From a virus: DNA of 64,000 bases. Shown piece by piece: positions 28,051 through 36,888 of the stretch (within the stretch, counting starts at the first letter, position 1; every line of letters starts with the position of its first letter). Both the position numbers and the translations under genes were made by a program. A model generated the notes under the pieces. The model did not search any database. It was not told the DNA's origin and was given only the letters and a program-made list of their open reading frames with translations. The DNA is taken from positions 31,274 to 95,273 of IMG/VR virus record IMGVR_UViG_3300038429_000195; one strand, given 5' to 3'.

Positions 28051-28428
28051 TTATTCCTTTTGAGAAATAGTTTTAACAATAACCGAATCTGATTTCTTAA
28101 TCTCATCAATAGTAGTCATCAATTCTTTTTTTTCTTCTTCACTAAGACCAAAAGAACCACCACCGGCTTCAACATTAGCTTGAATAGCCATAATTCTTTG
28201 GCAAATTTGAGCCAATTTTACAAGATGTTCGTCATTAGAAATGCCTGCATCAATATATTGTTTTATAAGAGGAACAACTTGCATAGCATCGTTAACCGTT
28301 TTAATCATTGGACGCAAATCTCCAATAAAAATTTCGATTTGTTCTTTGCGATGAGTTTGATTAGTAACAATATCTCTACATAAATCCCTGAAGGATTTTC
28401 CTTCAAATAATTCAAAATCAGTTTCCAT
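28051..28428 (-). CDS. Helical protein upstream of the spike gene
   Basis: 125 residues, almost entirely helical (SFRDLCRDIVTNQTHRKEQIEIFIGDLRPMIKTVNDAMQVVPLIKQYI ... LSEEEKKELMTTIDEIKKS). The start follows a CTATTTATAGGGT motif directly. It is the first gene of the baseplate run and ends 3 nt before the spike start. A structural or chaperone role is plausible; no family recognised. Confidence 0.6.
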   Translation of the reverse strand: METDFELFEGKSFRDLCRDIVTNQTHRKEQIEIFIGDLRPMIKTVNDAMQVVPLIKQYIDAGISNDEHLVKLAQICQRIMAIQANVEAGGGSFGLSEEEKKELMTTIDEIKKSDSVIVKTISQKE

Positions 28429-28432
28429 ACCC

Positions 28433-28440
28433 TATAAATA
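28433..28440 (-). promoter_or_regulatory. Late-type promoter motif TATTTATA
   Basis: Minus strand CTATTTATAGGGT runs straight into the ATG at 28428. No -35 element. Confidence 0.45.
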
Positions 28441-28458
28441 GAGGCGTATGGTATTTTA

Positions 28459-29388
28459 TTAAACCTTTATGTAATTTTCGGTATTTATAGAACCTTGGTT
28501 AAGATAAGAACGGGATATGTTATTTTGATATTGTTTCATCTTGTTGATTACTTTAGTAATTTGCTGGGTTTTACAAGACGAAATTTCTCGGATATAGAGA
28601 TATAAAGCTTTTTTATTGAATGCATCTATTCGGTCAGAACTTCTAAACAATTCAATAACCGCATTAGCTATATCTAAATCCCTTTGTTTGGTAAAAATTT
28701 TTCCTACATTATTTTCCCAAAATTTTATCATCAACTCCATGAATTCATGCATTTCTGCATCTTTATAATGTTTATCTTCGGTTTGAAGCTGAACTGTATT
28801 TTCATCATGCTCTTCACTTATTTCGACATGTTGGTTACGTCTTTTATAAGTTGAGTTATTTAACGCAATTAAATAATGTTTTGCTATAATTGAAAAATAA
28901 GAAAAAGCTTTACCCTTTCCAGCTTCAAATTTATGTATGTTTGATACTAAATGAGCGACAGTTTCTTTTTGAACATCCAAAGGACCAATTTCAAAATAAC
29001 TAAATTTAAATGTATTAAAAATATTCTCAACTAATTTTTCAAACGGATGTTTAATTTTAGTATTGTAAATATCTTCTCTAATTTGAGAATCAGTTGTGTT
29101 ATTATATTTAATAATAGAATCCTCAGTATCTTTAGTAAAATACATCTTACTAATGGAGGTGTTACTACTTCTTTTACCTCGTTTTGGTGGTGTAATTACT
29201 ACAATGGGAGATACAGATGATATTATAGGATTTTTTATAACTCTTTTCTTATGATATCGGCGCATCACCTTTCTTCTATAATGACGAACAACTCTTTTTT
29301 TTCGATGAATAGTTTTTTTTCTTAGTTTTCTATTCTTCTTATTGAATTTATGGACATGACTATGCTTCAGGGTTTTTTTCTTCTTCAT
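28459..29388 (-). CDS. Late-transcription sigma factor (T4 gp55-like)
   Basis: 309 residues. From about residue 80 the sequence follows the gp55-type phage sigma family: YFTKDTEDSIIKYN, then HPFEKLVENIFNTFKFSYFEIG, then VSNIHKFEAGKGKAFSYFSIIAKHYLI, the last matching sigma region 2 that contacts the core beta-prime coiled coil. T4 gp55 (185 aa) directs host polymerase to -10-only late promoters. This homologue has an extra ~75-residue N-terminus made almost wholly of Lys, Arg and His, which could bind DNA non-specifically or be a tail for another factor. It is embedded in the late region. Its target is plausibly the TATTTAT motif found before many genes here. Confidence 0.8.
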   Translation of the reverse strand: MKKKKTLKHSHVHKFNKKNRKLRKKTIHRKKRVVRHYRRKVMRRYHKKRVIKNPIISSVSPIVVITPPKRGKRSSNTSISKMYFTKDTEDSIIKYNNTTDSQIREDIYNTKIKHPFEKLVENIFNTFKFSYFEIGPLDVQKETVAHLVSNIHKFEAGKGKAFSYFSIIAKHYLIALNNSTYKRRNQHVEISEEHDENTVQLQTEDKHYKDAEMHEFMELMIKFWENNVGKIFTKQRDLDIANAVIELFRSSDRIDAFNKKALYLYIREISSCKTQQITKVINKMKQYQNNISRSYLNQGSINTENYIKV

Positions 29389-29396
29389 AGAAAATT

Positions 29397-29690
29397 TTAT
29401 TCTCCTTCTTCTTCTATGGTTTCTTCAGTTCTATTATTAAGATTCTGTATAAGGTCTTTCATATCTTGAAATACAATGCCAACTTCATCGTCTTTTTCAA
29501 ACATTTGCTTATCATCAAGCATTTTCATATGTGCCCAAGTCTTTAGAACTTGTATTCTCCATTCAGATATCCAGCTTATATACAATTCATTTATTACAAG
29601 TTGTCGTTCACCTGCTTTTAAAAGGAGAAAGTTGAAAACAACAGATACTATTAATAATATTAACAACAATATAACTAAAGAAATTAACAT
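29397..29690 (-). CDS. Membrane-anchored small protein next to the late sigma
   Basis: 97 residues. Residues 1-27 are a hydrophobic transmembrane anchor (LISLVILLLILLIVSVVFNFLLL), followed by a soluble helical acidic domain (MKMLDDKQMFEKDDEVGIVFQDMKDLIQNL). It lies 8 nt upstream of the sigma gene and is probably cotranscribed. I considered a gp33-like coactivator, but a membrane anchor argues against that. Function unknown. Confidence 0.6.
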   Translation of the reverse strand: MLISLVILLLILLIVSVVFNFLLLKAGERQLVINELYISWISEWRIQVLKTWAHMKMLDDKQMFEKDDEVGIVFQDMKDLIQNLNNRTEETIEEEGE

Positions 29691-29693
29691 ATG

Positions 29694-29831
29694 TTATTCT
29701 TCTTCATATTGGGGGTCATCTTGAAATTCTTGAATATATTCAAGAGCTTCTGCCACGGCATCCCAATCATTTTGTTTTATGGCTTTACTTAATAGTTCTA
29801 CTATACAATTTATATCAGATTGATTCATCAT
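29694..29831 (-). CDS. Small acidic protein (45 aa)
   Basis: Reads MMNQSDINCIVELLSKAIK then DWDAVAEALEYIQEFQ and an acidic tail ending EEE. It ends 3 nt before the membrane protein start. Typical of a small helical phage regulator, but nothing specific can be said. Confidence 0.5.
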   Translation of the reverse strand: MMNQSDINCIVELLSKAIKQNDWDAVAEALEYIQEFQDDPQYEEE

Positions 29832-29936
29832 TAATTACATAAGGATTATCAGCGTCATATATAGTTGAATAACTAATTAAATATCAAAATTTTTAATATA
29901 ATTGAGTTTAATATATGTTATTCATTTTGGCAAGTA

Positions 29937-30938
29937 TTAAAGTTTAAACATTTGTTTATACCACAATGGCATATTATATTTAGGTTTCTTTTCTTCTATT
30001 TTCTCTACTTTTGGTTCCTCTTTGACAGTAGGCAAAGGTTCTGAATCAATTTTTGGTTGAGATATGGGTGGTGGCAAAGGTTCTGGTTCGCTTTTCAACA
30101 ATACTGGAATATTATTTGTATTTCTATCATATACGGATTCATCTTCTTTTCTATAAACAGCTACATTGTATGCTAAAACTAAAGAAATTGCCAATGGGTC
30201 AAATACAAAAATTAAACATAAAATAAACCATCTAGCTACAGTATCCAATGGTAATTTTAATGCATCGGCAACAAATTTAAAAGTCTGAATATCTTTTCTT
30301 GCTACTATTGTTGATTTTAACTGATTAATTTGATTGTCAATACCACGAATAGTATCAATAGATTCTTGTATTTTTTGATTTTCTTCTTTTATACTCTTAT
30401 CAGTATCAGAGATTAAATCCACCGTTTGTTGTTGTGATGATTGATTCCACTTTGAAGAAAAAAGACCTTTCTTTTCTATCACGTTATTTATTGTAGTTTC
30501 TTGAGAAGCCCGAAGTTTAGTAAGGTCATCAATACGCTTTTTAGCCACATCTATTTTATCTTTGTAATAGGTTTTTTGGTCCTGTACATTTGATATCTTT
30601 TCTTGTGCCACATTAAATTCTGAGGAAGATTTTTGATAAGCAGCCGATAAATAACCAAAAATACCTAATGACGTTATAAGCATTAATACCAAAATAGCAC
30701 TTATTAAATATGCTTTTAAAAATCCCCTACATTTTGTCCAATAACGATATAGAAATGTAACTCCAACCAATTTACCTATTTCAAGAGATGACGCCATAAT
30801 TACAGCGGAAATAAATGCTCCTGCAAAAAGGGTTGAAATACCATAAACACTAAAAAATGCTGCACACAATGCTATAAAAAGTGCTGAACATCCTAATATC
30901 CATGAAAATTTAGACTTTAGTAAGTTTTTGTCTTTCAT
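29937..30938 (-). CDS. Membrane protein with coiled-coil domain
   Basis: 333 residues. Four probable membrane helices: about 12-35, 37-58, 74-96 and, after a long coiled coil, 235-260. The coiled coil (about 105-215) contains KTYYKDKIDVAKKRIDDLTKLRASQETTINNV and is interrupted by a KKGLFSSKWNQ turn. The cytoplasmic tail is Pro/Glu/Lys-rich. Similar four-helix plus coil proteins occur in several large phages without known function; inner-membrane reorganisation or superinfection exclusion are guesses. Confidence 0.65.
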   Translation of the reverse strand: MKDKNLLKSKFSWILGCSALFIALCAAFFSVYGISTLFAGAFISAVIMASSLEIGKLVGVTFLYRYWTKCRGFLKAYLISAILVLMLITSLGIFGYLSAAYQKSSSEFNVAQEKISNVQDQKTYYKDKIDVAKKRIDDLTKLRASQETTINNVIEKKGLFSSKWNQSSQQQTVDLISDTDKSIKEENQKIQESIDTIRGIDNQINQLKSTIVARKDIQTFKFVADALKLPLDTVARWFILCLIFVFDPLAISLVLAYNVAVYRKEDESVYDRNTNNIPVLLKSEPEPLPPPISQPKIDSEPLPTVKEEPKVEKIEEKKPKYNMPLWYKQMFKL

Positions 30939-30973
30939 TATGAATTCATCAGTAGTAATATATTATAACTATT

Positions 30974-31921
30974 TTACGGATGTAAAACCATGAAATTAGT
31001 TAAGAATTTTCCTTCAGTACTACTATTATCACCACCAGAAAATGACATAGTATATCCATTAATAGTTTGACCTACTGGACTGATATATGTATTAATACCC
31101 TCATACCCATAAGGTTCGTATCCATTATAGGTATTTACAACCGTATAATATTTTGTTGGCATAGGATTATTAAACGTAATACAAATGGCATTTCCGGGTA
31201 AATGAGTGTGTAATGTATTTACACCTAATGGTGAAGACCAATTATTATCTGGTAGAATATTACTTGCATTATTATTACCTAAATATACAGCAGATTTTAT
31301 GTTATATGAAGCTGATGAAATAAGTATAGTATCATATTTGTTTGCTTGCGCCATTAATATCGTACCAAAAGCACGTATCATATTAGCAGATGGTGGTGTA
31401 TAACTTGCTGTTGCTGAATAACTTGAACTCAATGAGTTAAAAGCATATGAGGCACTAACTGATGGAATAAATGGACTCCACGATGAACTTATTGACTGTG
31501 AAGCCCACGATGATGATAACGACCAAATAGACCGAGAAGCAAACGATGATGATAACGACCAAATAGACCGAGAAGCCCACGAAGAACTAGCAGGCGATGA
31601 TGCCCACGAAGCACTTATTGTATAACTTGAACTTATTGCATAACTTGAACTTATTGCATATGAAGCAGTAGATAAATTAGGATAAATTAAATAACTGGAG
31701 CTAATACTCATAAAAGCCCAACTGCCTGAGTAGGCATATGATGCTGATACAGATGAAAATGAAGAACTAGCATCAACAGACGAAGATATCCAATTCGCTA
31801 ACACTGACAATGGTACTCTAAAAGTTGTTAAAGAAGAACTTTGAACTATTGGTATAAAATCACTTGATACAACTACACTATCCGGATTTAAACCACTGAT
31901 TGGTATGCTTTGTAATGACAT
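30974..31921 (-). CDS. Tail fibre with SSYA repeats
   Basis: 315 residues. The N-terminal ~50 residues (IPISGLNPDSVVVSSDFIPIVQSSSLTTFRVPLSVLANWI) resemble in layout the leader of the two proteins encoded upstream and probably bind the particle. Residues 55-170 are alternating AISSSYAISSSYT / SWASRSIWS repeats forming a shaft. The C-terminal ~145 residues, from GTILMAQANKYD, form a distinct head with HTHLPGNAICITF. A good AAAAGGA site precedes the ATG. Receptor binding is inferred. Confidence 0.7.
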   Translation of the reverse strand: MSLQSIPISGLNPDSVVVSSDFIPIVQSSSLTTFRVPLSVLANWISSSVDASSSFSSVSASYAYSGSWAFMSISSSYLIYPNLSTASYAISSSYAISSSYTISASWASSPASSSWASRSIWSLSSSFASRSIWSLSSSWASQSISSSWSPFIPSVSASYAFNSLSSSYSATASYTPPSANMIRAFGTILMAQANKYDTILISSASYNIKSAVYLGNNNASNILPDNNWSSPLGVNTLHTHLPGNAICITFNNPMPTKYYTVVNTYNGYEPYGYEGINTYISPVGQTINGYTMSFSGGDNSSTEGKFLTNFMVLHP

Positions 31922-31949
31922 ATTTTTATATTCCTTTTAAGTATAAGTA

Positions 31950-33968
31950 TTACATATCGTATAATGCCACCCATCCATTATTTATTAACGTCTGTAAATT
32001 GTTTAATGCTGTACTATCGGGTGCGCCATTTCCTCTTATATCAACTGTTCCGCTAATCATACTAGCAGATAAGCTACTAGATGCTAAATTAGCTGTAATA
32101 TTCTCCAAAACTGTCGAATTAAGACTACAACTTTGTAAAGATAAATATAAAACTCCTGTCGGTATGCTCGGTAAACTACCTATATTTGGACAATTATTGA
32201 AAGAAAGATAACCCAATTGAGCAGGTAAAGGTGTTAGTGAAAAGTTTAATAATGAAGTATTATTATTCATTGACATAGTAACTATGGTATCTGGAAGGGC
32301 AGATGGTAAAACTTGTATCTGATTATTATCAGCCAAAAATGTATATGACCCTGATGGAAGAACACTTGGTAGTGAAGTCAGTTGATTTAAAGAACAATTC
32401 AAATATGATAATGTTAATGGTAAATTTAAAGATGTCAAATTGTTATTTGAGCAATTTATATACGACATGGATGTTGGAAAATTTGGTAATGATGTTAAGA
32501 AATTACCATCACAACTTAGAGTACTTAACGATGAAGATTGGAATGTGTAAAACGATGCCAAAGAGCAATTTGAACATGATAGAGAAGTTAAAGAATTAGG
32601 TACACCACTCAATATTGATAATGGATTATTTGAAAAATTTGATTCTGTGACGCTATTCAATGTCCAATAATAATACATTGATGTCAAACCTTGGTTAATG
32701 GCATCTAATGTAAATATTTGTTTATTAAAAGACATTGTGTAAAATAAACCTGTAATATAATCCGTAAAAGGACCACCATCTGTGGATGTAAATGTGAATA
32801 CAACAGAACTAGATGGAAACACACTTAAACTTAATGGAACATTTACATAAGAATTTACCGTGTCACTTTGACTGGAAATTTTAAATCGAACAGTTCTCGT
32901 TGGTTCAATTTTAATATTATTTGATGAACTCACAAATAACATATAAGAACCATAAAAACTTGATTGCCCCATTAAGGAAAACGGAGTTTCTATAGTTCCA
33001 CTAGCATATTGATTATCCCAAGTATATATAATAGGGACATTCACTGATATTGGAGTTGAATCCAACAAAGTCTGGAATCCTGTATTTCTATCCATTGCGG
33101 AAAGATATACAATTCCATTTGTAGGAACTGATGATGTAAAAGGAACAATTACAGTTCCCATAGCTTCAATGGGTGTTATGGCCTCTGCTGCTGTGGACCA
33201 CAATATATCTACATCATCAAGTTGTGCCATATTAACTGATTGAGTATATGCTAAAAAGATACCATAATTAGCCATTATATTAGCTATGACTTGTGCAGCC
33301 ATAGCATAAGATGATGTTCCATTAGTTGAAGAAAATATCAAATAACTAGACGACCCCGGAGCCGATTGTTGAGCATAAAGAGCATATGAAGCTGTAGCTG
33401 TTGGTCCTCCAGCAACATAAGACGCAGTATCAGATGTAGTCGAATGCTGTACATTTTGAGTGGTTATAGCATACGATGCCGTTCCATTATTACTTCCACT
33501 ATTATAAAGTAAAAAGATAGCATTTTGAGCAGTATTTGATGTGAAAGAAGTTATAGCATATGATGCCGTTCCATTGGGCACACCTGAATAAAGTAAATAC
33601 GAAGCAGTAATGGAAGTTGCTCCTCCTGACCCACTCATAGCAAATGAAGCAGTCAAAGCATATGAAGAACTATTTGCAAGCAGAGCAAAAGAAGCGGTAT
33701 CTGATAATGAAGATTTATTTGAATAACTTGATGAAATTACCGTTCCATGTACTTCACTCCCCAAAATATATGAAGCTGTATCAGCATTTACTGCATAAAT
33801 TGCATAAAGACTTCCACTTGCATTCAACCACAATGCCAAATCATATGCTTGAATTTTTTTTGATTCATTAGCACTTATATCTACAATAAGAAATATATCA
33901 TTTGGTTGAACTTCAGGTGCTGTAAGTTCCACTAACTGTGTTAATAATTGATTTCCTATATTTGGCAT
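31950..33968 (-). CDS. Tail fibre with TASYA repeats and leucine-rich repeats
   Basis: 672 residues. Residues 1-60 are the particle-binding domain shared with the adjacent gene (ELTAPEVQPNDIFLIVDISANESKKIQ). Residues 60-215 carry GTASYAIT / SSYALTA shaft repeats. Residues about 300-440 look Ig-like. From about 450 to 655 there are about nine leucine-rich repeats of 20-22 residues (LTSLSCSNCSLASF, LSYLNCSLNQLTSLP, LGYLSFNNCPNIGSLPS). LRRs are protein- or glycan-binding scaffolds and are unusual in phage fibres. Reading frame and composition match the flanking fibres. Confidence 0.75.
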   Translation of the reverse strand: MPNIGNQLLTQLVELTAPEVQPNDIFLIVDISANESKKIQAYDLALWLNASGSLYAIYAVNADTASYILGSEVHGTVISSSYSNKSSLSDTASFALLANSSSYALTASFAMSGSGGATSITASYLLYSGVPNGTASYAITSFTSNTAQNAIFLLYNSGSNNGTASYAITTQNVQHSTTSDTASYVAGGPTATASYALYAQQSAPGSSSYLIFSSTNGTSSYAMAAQVIANIMANYGIFLAYTQSVNMAQLDDVDILWSTAAEAITPIEAMGTVIVPFTSSVPTNGIVYLSAMDRNTGFQTLLDSTPISVNVPIIYTWDNQYASGTIETPFSLMGQSSFYGSYMLFVSSSNNIKIEPTRTVRFKISSQSDTVNSYVNVPLSLSVFPSSSVVFTFTSTDGGPFTDYITGLFYTMSFNKQIFTLDAINQGLTSMYYYWTLNSVTESNFSNNPLSILSGVPNSLTSLSCSNCSLASFYTFQSSSLSTLSCDGNFLTSLPNFPTSMSYINCSNNNLTSLNLPLTLSYLNCSLNQLTSLPSVLPSGSYTFLADNNQIQVLPSALPDTIVTMSMNNNTSLLNFSLTPLPAQLGYLSFNNCPNIGSLPSIPTGVLYLSLQSCSLNSTVLENITANLASSSLSASMISGTVDIRGNGAPDSTALNNLQTLINNGWVALYDM

Positions 33969-33981
33969 AAAATTGTTATTA

Positions 33982-34974
33982 TTAGTAATATCCTATTAAA
34001 CGAATCGTTGTTCCACCATCTGCTGTTTGTGTCACACTGAATTGAAATGTTAAAGGACTAATTGAAGAAAGAGGAAAACTTCCTTGTGCACCAACTGCTA
34101 CATTATCACCACTGCCTGCTGAACGAAATGCTATCAATACATAATTTGAAGCAGTAAAAAAGGAATCTGGTCTTATATAAACAAATCCGGTAGTATTTGT
34201 ATTACCATTTACAGACCATGCATCTAAAATAACCACGCTGGTTCCAACCGGAATATAAGGACTACAATCAAATGTTGTAAATGCAGATTGTCCTGTACCA
34301 GAAAAAATAGTAACGGGTGCTATAAAAGTAGGAGCAAATCTTGGGCCATTGTAAAAACTTGCTGTCTGTGCGGTATTACATGATATTGCTATACTTGAAG
34401 TATCAGAATATAATGACGTATTGGAATATGATGATGTATTGGAATACGATGCTGAAATAGTAGTGAGCGACGTTACAGAATACGATGATGTTCCATTATT
34501 ACTTCCACTGGAATAAATTAAAAACGCGGCATTTTGAGCAGTATTTGATGTAAGGGAAGTTATAGCATACGAAGCTGTACCATTAGGTGTTCCAGTATAT
34601 GACAAAAATGAAGCAGTATTAGCAATATCTGATGTAATTGAACAAAATGCAGAATATGAAGAAGATGATGCTGTAATAGCATAAGAACTTGTATCAGCAA
34701 GACTCGCCCAACTTGATGATATAGATTGTGACGCATTAGTAGCAAGAGGTATAATACCATCAATACCACTAGCCAAAATATAAGAGGCCGTATCTGCATG
34801 AGCAGAATCATAAGCCAAAAAACTTCCACTACTTTCAATAAATAGTAATAATTGTCCTACTGGAAGTTGTTTAGACTCCCGTTGACTCATATCTGTGACT
34901 AGAAAAACATCATTTGGTTGTATTTCTGGTGCATCTAATTCCAGTAAGGAAGATACTTTTTCATTATCAGACAT
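33982..34974 (-). CDS. Tail fibre, paralogue sharing the N-terminal domain
   Basis: I start at MSDNEKVSSLLELDAPEIQPND (34974) because the longer frame overlaps the PhoH gene and this ATG follows a CTATTTATAGG motif. 330 residues: N-terminal particle-binding domain shared with the LRR fibre, TASYA/SSYS shaft repeats (about 60-225), and a compact C-terminal domain (FAPTFIAPVTIFSGTGQSAFTTFD ... TIRLIGYY), probably a jelly-roll head. The nearly identical GTASYAITSLTSNTAQNA segment in both fibres marks recent recombination or duplication. Confidence 0.7.
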   Translation of the reverse strand: MSDNEKVSSLLELDAPEIQPNDVFLVTDMSQRESKQLPVGQLLLFIESSGSFLAYDSAHADTASYILASGIDGIIPLATNASQSISSSWASLADTSSYAITASSSSYSAFCSITSDIANTASFLSYTGTPNGTASYAITSLTSNTAQNAAFLIYSSGSNNGTSSYSVTSLTTISASYSNTSSYSNTSLYSDTSSIAISCNTAQTASFYNGPRFAPTFIAPVTIFSGTGQSAFTTFDCSPYIPVGTSVVILDAWSVNGNTNTTGFVYIRPDSFFTASNYVLIAFRSAGSGDNVAVGAQGSFPLSSISPLTFQFSVTQTADGGTTIRLIGYY

Positions 34975-34983
34975 AATATAACC

Positions 34984-34991
34984 TATAAATA
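34984..34991 (-). promoter_or_regulatory. Late-type promoter motif TATTTATA
   Basis: Minus strand CTATTTATAGG, about 10 nt before the fibre ATG at 34974 and just after the PhoH stop. No -35. Confidence 0.5.
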
Positions 34992-34996
34992 GACTC

Positions 34997-35728
34997 TCAA
35001 ATCGTTTTTTTAACTTTTTTGACAATGAATTGAACCAATCCACTTCTTACAATATCATTATCGGTAAATCTAAACACTTGAATTCCATTAGCTCTCGATT
35101 CTTCATCATCAAAATAAGATATCATTTTAAGAAATCCGGTTTTACCGTTGAGGTCCGATTGTTCAGGGTCACCCAAAATAAACATTTTACTAAATTCTCC
35201 TACCCTAGTAATCAATGTAAATAATTCTTTAAAAGTCATGTTCTGCGCTTCATCAGAAATTATTACTCTAGCATTCCAATTTAACCCTCTAAGAAATCCA
35301 ACTGGGATAGATGAAATTCTATTTTCTTTTTTTAAAATATCTATATCATTTTTTGGTAATAATTCTACTAATTTATCCGTTAAAGGAGCTAAATATGGTG
35401 CCATTTTTTCGTCAGCTTCTCCGGGTAAGAATCCAAGTTTAGCTTCTGATGATTCTACTGCTGAACGAATGTAGATTAAATCACTTACTTTTCTTTGATT
35501 GACCAGTGTAAGTGCAGCATATATTGCCATATACGTTTTGGACGTGCCAGCAGGCCCATATACGAATACAATTTTTGTATTCTTGTCCATGGCAATTTCC
35601 AAAAAATTTTTTTGCTTTTCATTAAGATTTCTTTGATAAATTGATAGAAGATTTTTAATCTTATTTCGTTGTGGGATAATAGGGCTTATGTCCTTAACTT
35701 CATTAGTGTCGATTCGTTTGGTTTTCAT
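34997..35728 (-). CDS. phoH: PhoH-like ATPase
   Basis: 243 residues. Walker A GPAGTSKT at residues 58-65, Walker B VIISDEAQNMT near 165 and a C-terminal FRFTDNDIVRSGLVQFIVKKV are characteristic of the PhoH family, a RecA-fold NTPase with suspected RNA helicase or RNA-metabolism roles that is very common in phages. Transcribed with the small upstream gene (26 nt overlap). Confidence 0.92.
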   Translation of the reverse strand: MKTKRIDTNEVKDISPIIPQRNKIKNLLSIYQRNLNEKQKNFLEIAMDKNTKIVFVYGPAGTSKTYMAIYAALTLVNQRKVSDLIYIRSAVESSEAKLGFLPGEADEKMAPYLAPLTDKLVELLPKNDIDILKKENRISSIPVGFLRGLNWNARVIISDEAQNMTFKELFTLITRVGEFSKMFILGDPEQSDLNGKTGFLKMISYFDDEESRANGIQVFRFTDNDIVRSGLVQFIVKKVKKTI

Positions 35729-36056
35729 CAGTATTTATTACGGACTTTTCCTTTAGAATTTTCTGTAACTTGACTACCTTTGGACAATATTCGTAAGCTT
35801 CTTTTTCTACATAGTAAGAATAAATATTGTTAAGGTTAGTCAAATAATCTCTCTCTGATAATGTTATAACAAAGTCAGAATTTTTAAACTGAAATACTTC
35901 AACAAGAGGTAAATTATGTTCAATAGCAAACGCAATCATGTTTATGACTTGCTCCATCATGTCAAACTTAAACTTTTTGGAAAAAAATTGCAATTCCTTA
36001 TTATCAGATGGTATAACATATAGAGTTGGTATATTTTTATTATTTTTTTCTACCAT
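35703..36056 (-). CDS. Hypothetical protein upstream of PhoH
   Basis: I choose MVEKNNKNIPTLYVIPSDNK (36056) as the start; the frame extends further back into the terminator of the previous gene, and this ATG follows a GATATTTATTC motif. 117 residues, mixed alpha/beta, with DMMEQVINMIAFAIEHNLPLVEVFQFK in the centre. No known family. Overlaps PhoH by 26 nt. Confidence 0.6.
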   Translation of the reverse strand: MVEKNNKNIPTLYVIPSDNKELQFFSKKFKFDMMEQVINMIAFAIEHNLPLVEVFQFKNSDFVITLSERDYLTNLNNIYSYYVEKEAYEYCPKVVKLQKILKEKSVINTDENQTNRH

Positions 36057-36067
36057 ATCTTCATTGA

Positions 36068-36075
36068 ATAAATAT
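36068..36075 (-). promoter_or_regulatory. Late-type promoter motif ATATTTAT
   Basis: Minus strand GATATTTATTC, 11 nt upstream of the 36056 start and downstream of a strong terminator, as expected for a new transcription unit. Confidence 0.5.
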
Positions 36076-36089
36076 CGGCAAAGACGTAC

Positions 36090-36125
36090 AAAAAGAAAAA
36101 ACGTGGTAGATTTCTCTACCACGTT
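36090..36125 (-). terminator. Rho-independent terminator
   Basis: AACGTGGTAGA pairs with TCTACCACGTT around a 3-4 nt loop, followed on the minus strand by TTTTTTCTTTTT. It ends the small-gene unit 36158-36734. Confidence 0.85.
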
Positions 36126-36157
36126 ACGTATAAATTTAGATAAATATTTTTATTTTT

Positions 36158-36451
36158 TTACCAAATGCGATGCTTCTTTTTATCATATTGAACGATTTCA
36201 ATTTTCGTTCCATCAGGCCAACGACTGATTACTCTGTTCCAAAAATTCATTTCAGAAATTGCCCTTGGGTCATCCCGTTCTGGATAATCTTTGTCAGATA
36301 CTCTTAATCCACCACGAACAATAACATAACGTGGCGCTGTATCTCCCGGCGACCAAATAATTTCCTCTTGTTTCATTATTTCGGCTATGGGTACTTCTAA
36401 AGTAAGGATTTCATCTGATTGCATTTCCTTTGTTCTTTTTTTGTTTGACAT
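36158..36451 (-). CDS. Hypothetical protein (97 aa)
   Basis: Reads ILTLEVPIAEIMKQEEIIWSPGDTAPRYVIVRGGLRV then FWNRVISRWPDGTKIEIVQYDKKK. Compact alpha/beta, no motif recognised. Overlaps the end of the upstream gene by 41 nt; the downstream terminator closes this two-gene unit. Confidence 0.55.
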   Translation of the reverse strand: MSNKKRTKEMQSDEILTLEVPIAEIMKQEEIIWSPGDTAPRYVIVRGGLRVSDKDYPERDDPRAISEMNFWNRVISRWPDGTKIEIVQYDKKKHRIW

Positions 36452-36734
36452 AATTTGCTCTTATTTGTTTGTTTAAGAAATTTACAATCGATTGTGCATC
36501 TGCTTTTTCTATTATTACATCATCACCACTAAGGTCTTTTCCACGAATTAAGTCCCAAACAAGTTTAAGGCGGTAAGAAAAAGAAAGTGGACATGGAGAT
36601 TGATTCCATACGGAAACATAAAAATCAGGTTCTACACCTTCTTCAATCCAATAATCATCGTAAGTAATTTCCAGAATATGCCCATGGCATTTACAACGAA
36701 TCAGCAATATTTTATCATCCTTTATTACAGGCAT
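36411..36734 (-). CDS. Hypothetical protein (107 aa)
   Basis: N-terminal ILLIRCKCHGHILEITYDDYW, a Trp/Pro-rich centre (YVSVWNQSPCPLSFSYRLKLVWDLIRG) and a Lys-rich end. The CKCHGH cluster could bind a metal. A sigma70-type promoter ends only 6 nt before its ATG, so the mRNA would be nearly leaderless. No family recognised. Confidence 0.55.
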   Translation of the reverse strand: MPVIKDDKILLIRCKCHGHILEITYDDYWIEEGVEPDFYVSVWNQSPCPLSFSYRLKLVWDLIRGKDLSGDDVIIEKADAQSIVNFLNKQIRANYVKQKKNKGNAIR

Positions 36735-36740
36735 AATTAT

Positions 36741-36768
36741 ATCATATCACAGGTCTGTTAAAAGTCAA
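36741..36768 (-). promoter_or_regulatory. Sigma70-type promoter TTGACT-N16-TATGAT
   Basis: On the minus strand; the -10 ends 6 nt before the ATG at 36734, leaving no room for a Shine-Dalgarno. Confidence 0.7.
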
Positions 36769-36888
36769 CACTATTTCATTTGTAGCAATGATACTTATAA
36801 TAGTGAAAAATAATAGTGGATATACTTGTTTCGACAATATGAAATTTCATGTCGGATGTTTAATCCGCGTTAGCAGTCTTCTATTGCA

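Noticed and set aside
29397-29690. Small protein next to the sigma factor as a gp33-like coactivator
   Set aside because: It begins with a clear transmembrane helix and I could not see the clamp-binding C-terminus typical of gp33.
31450-31640. Tandem repeats in fibre genes considered as a CRISPR or DNA repeat array
   Set aside because: The repeats encode in-frame SSYA/SWASRSIWS protein repeats, vary at third positions and have no spacers.
34560-34838. Second minus-strand frame inside the fibre gene
   Set aside because: It is a Leu/Met-rich shadow of the TASYA repeat region with no start signal of its own.
2191-34991. TATAAATA on the plus strand, identical to the T4 late promoter
   Set aside because: It would drive transcription away from the genes, antisense to everything upstream, and there are no plus-strand genes. 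The motif is better read on the gene strand as TATTTATA; the antisense option is kept only as a possibility.
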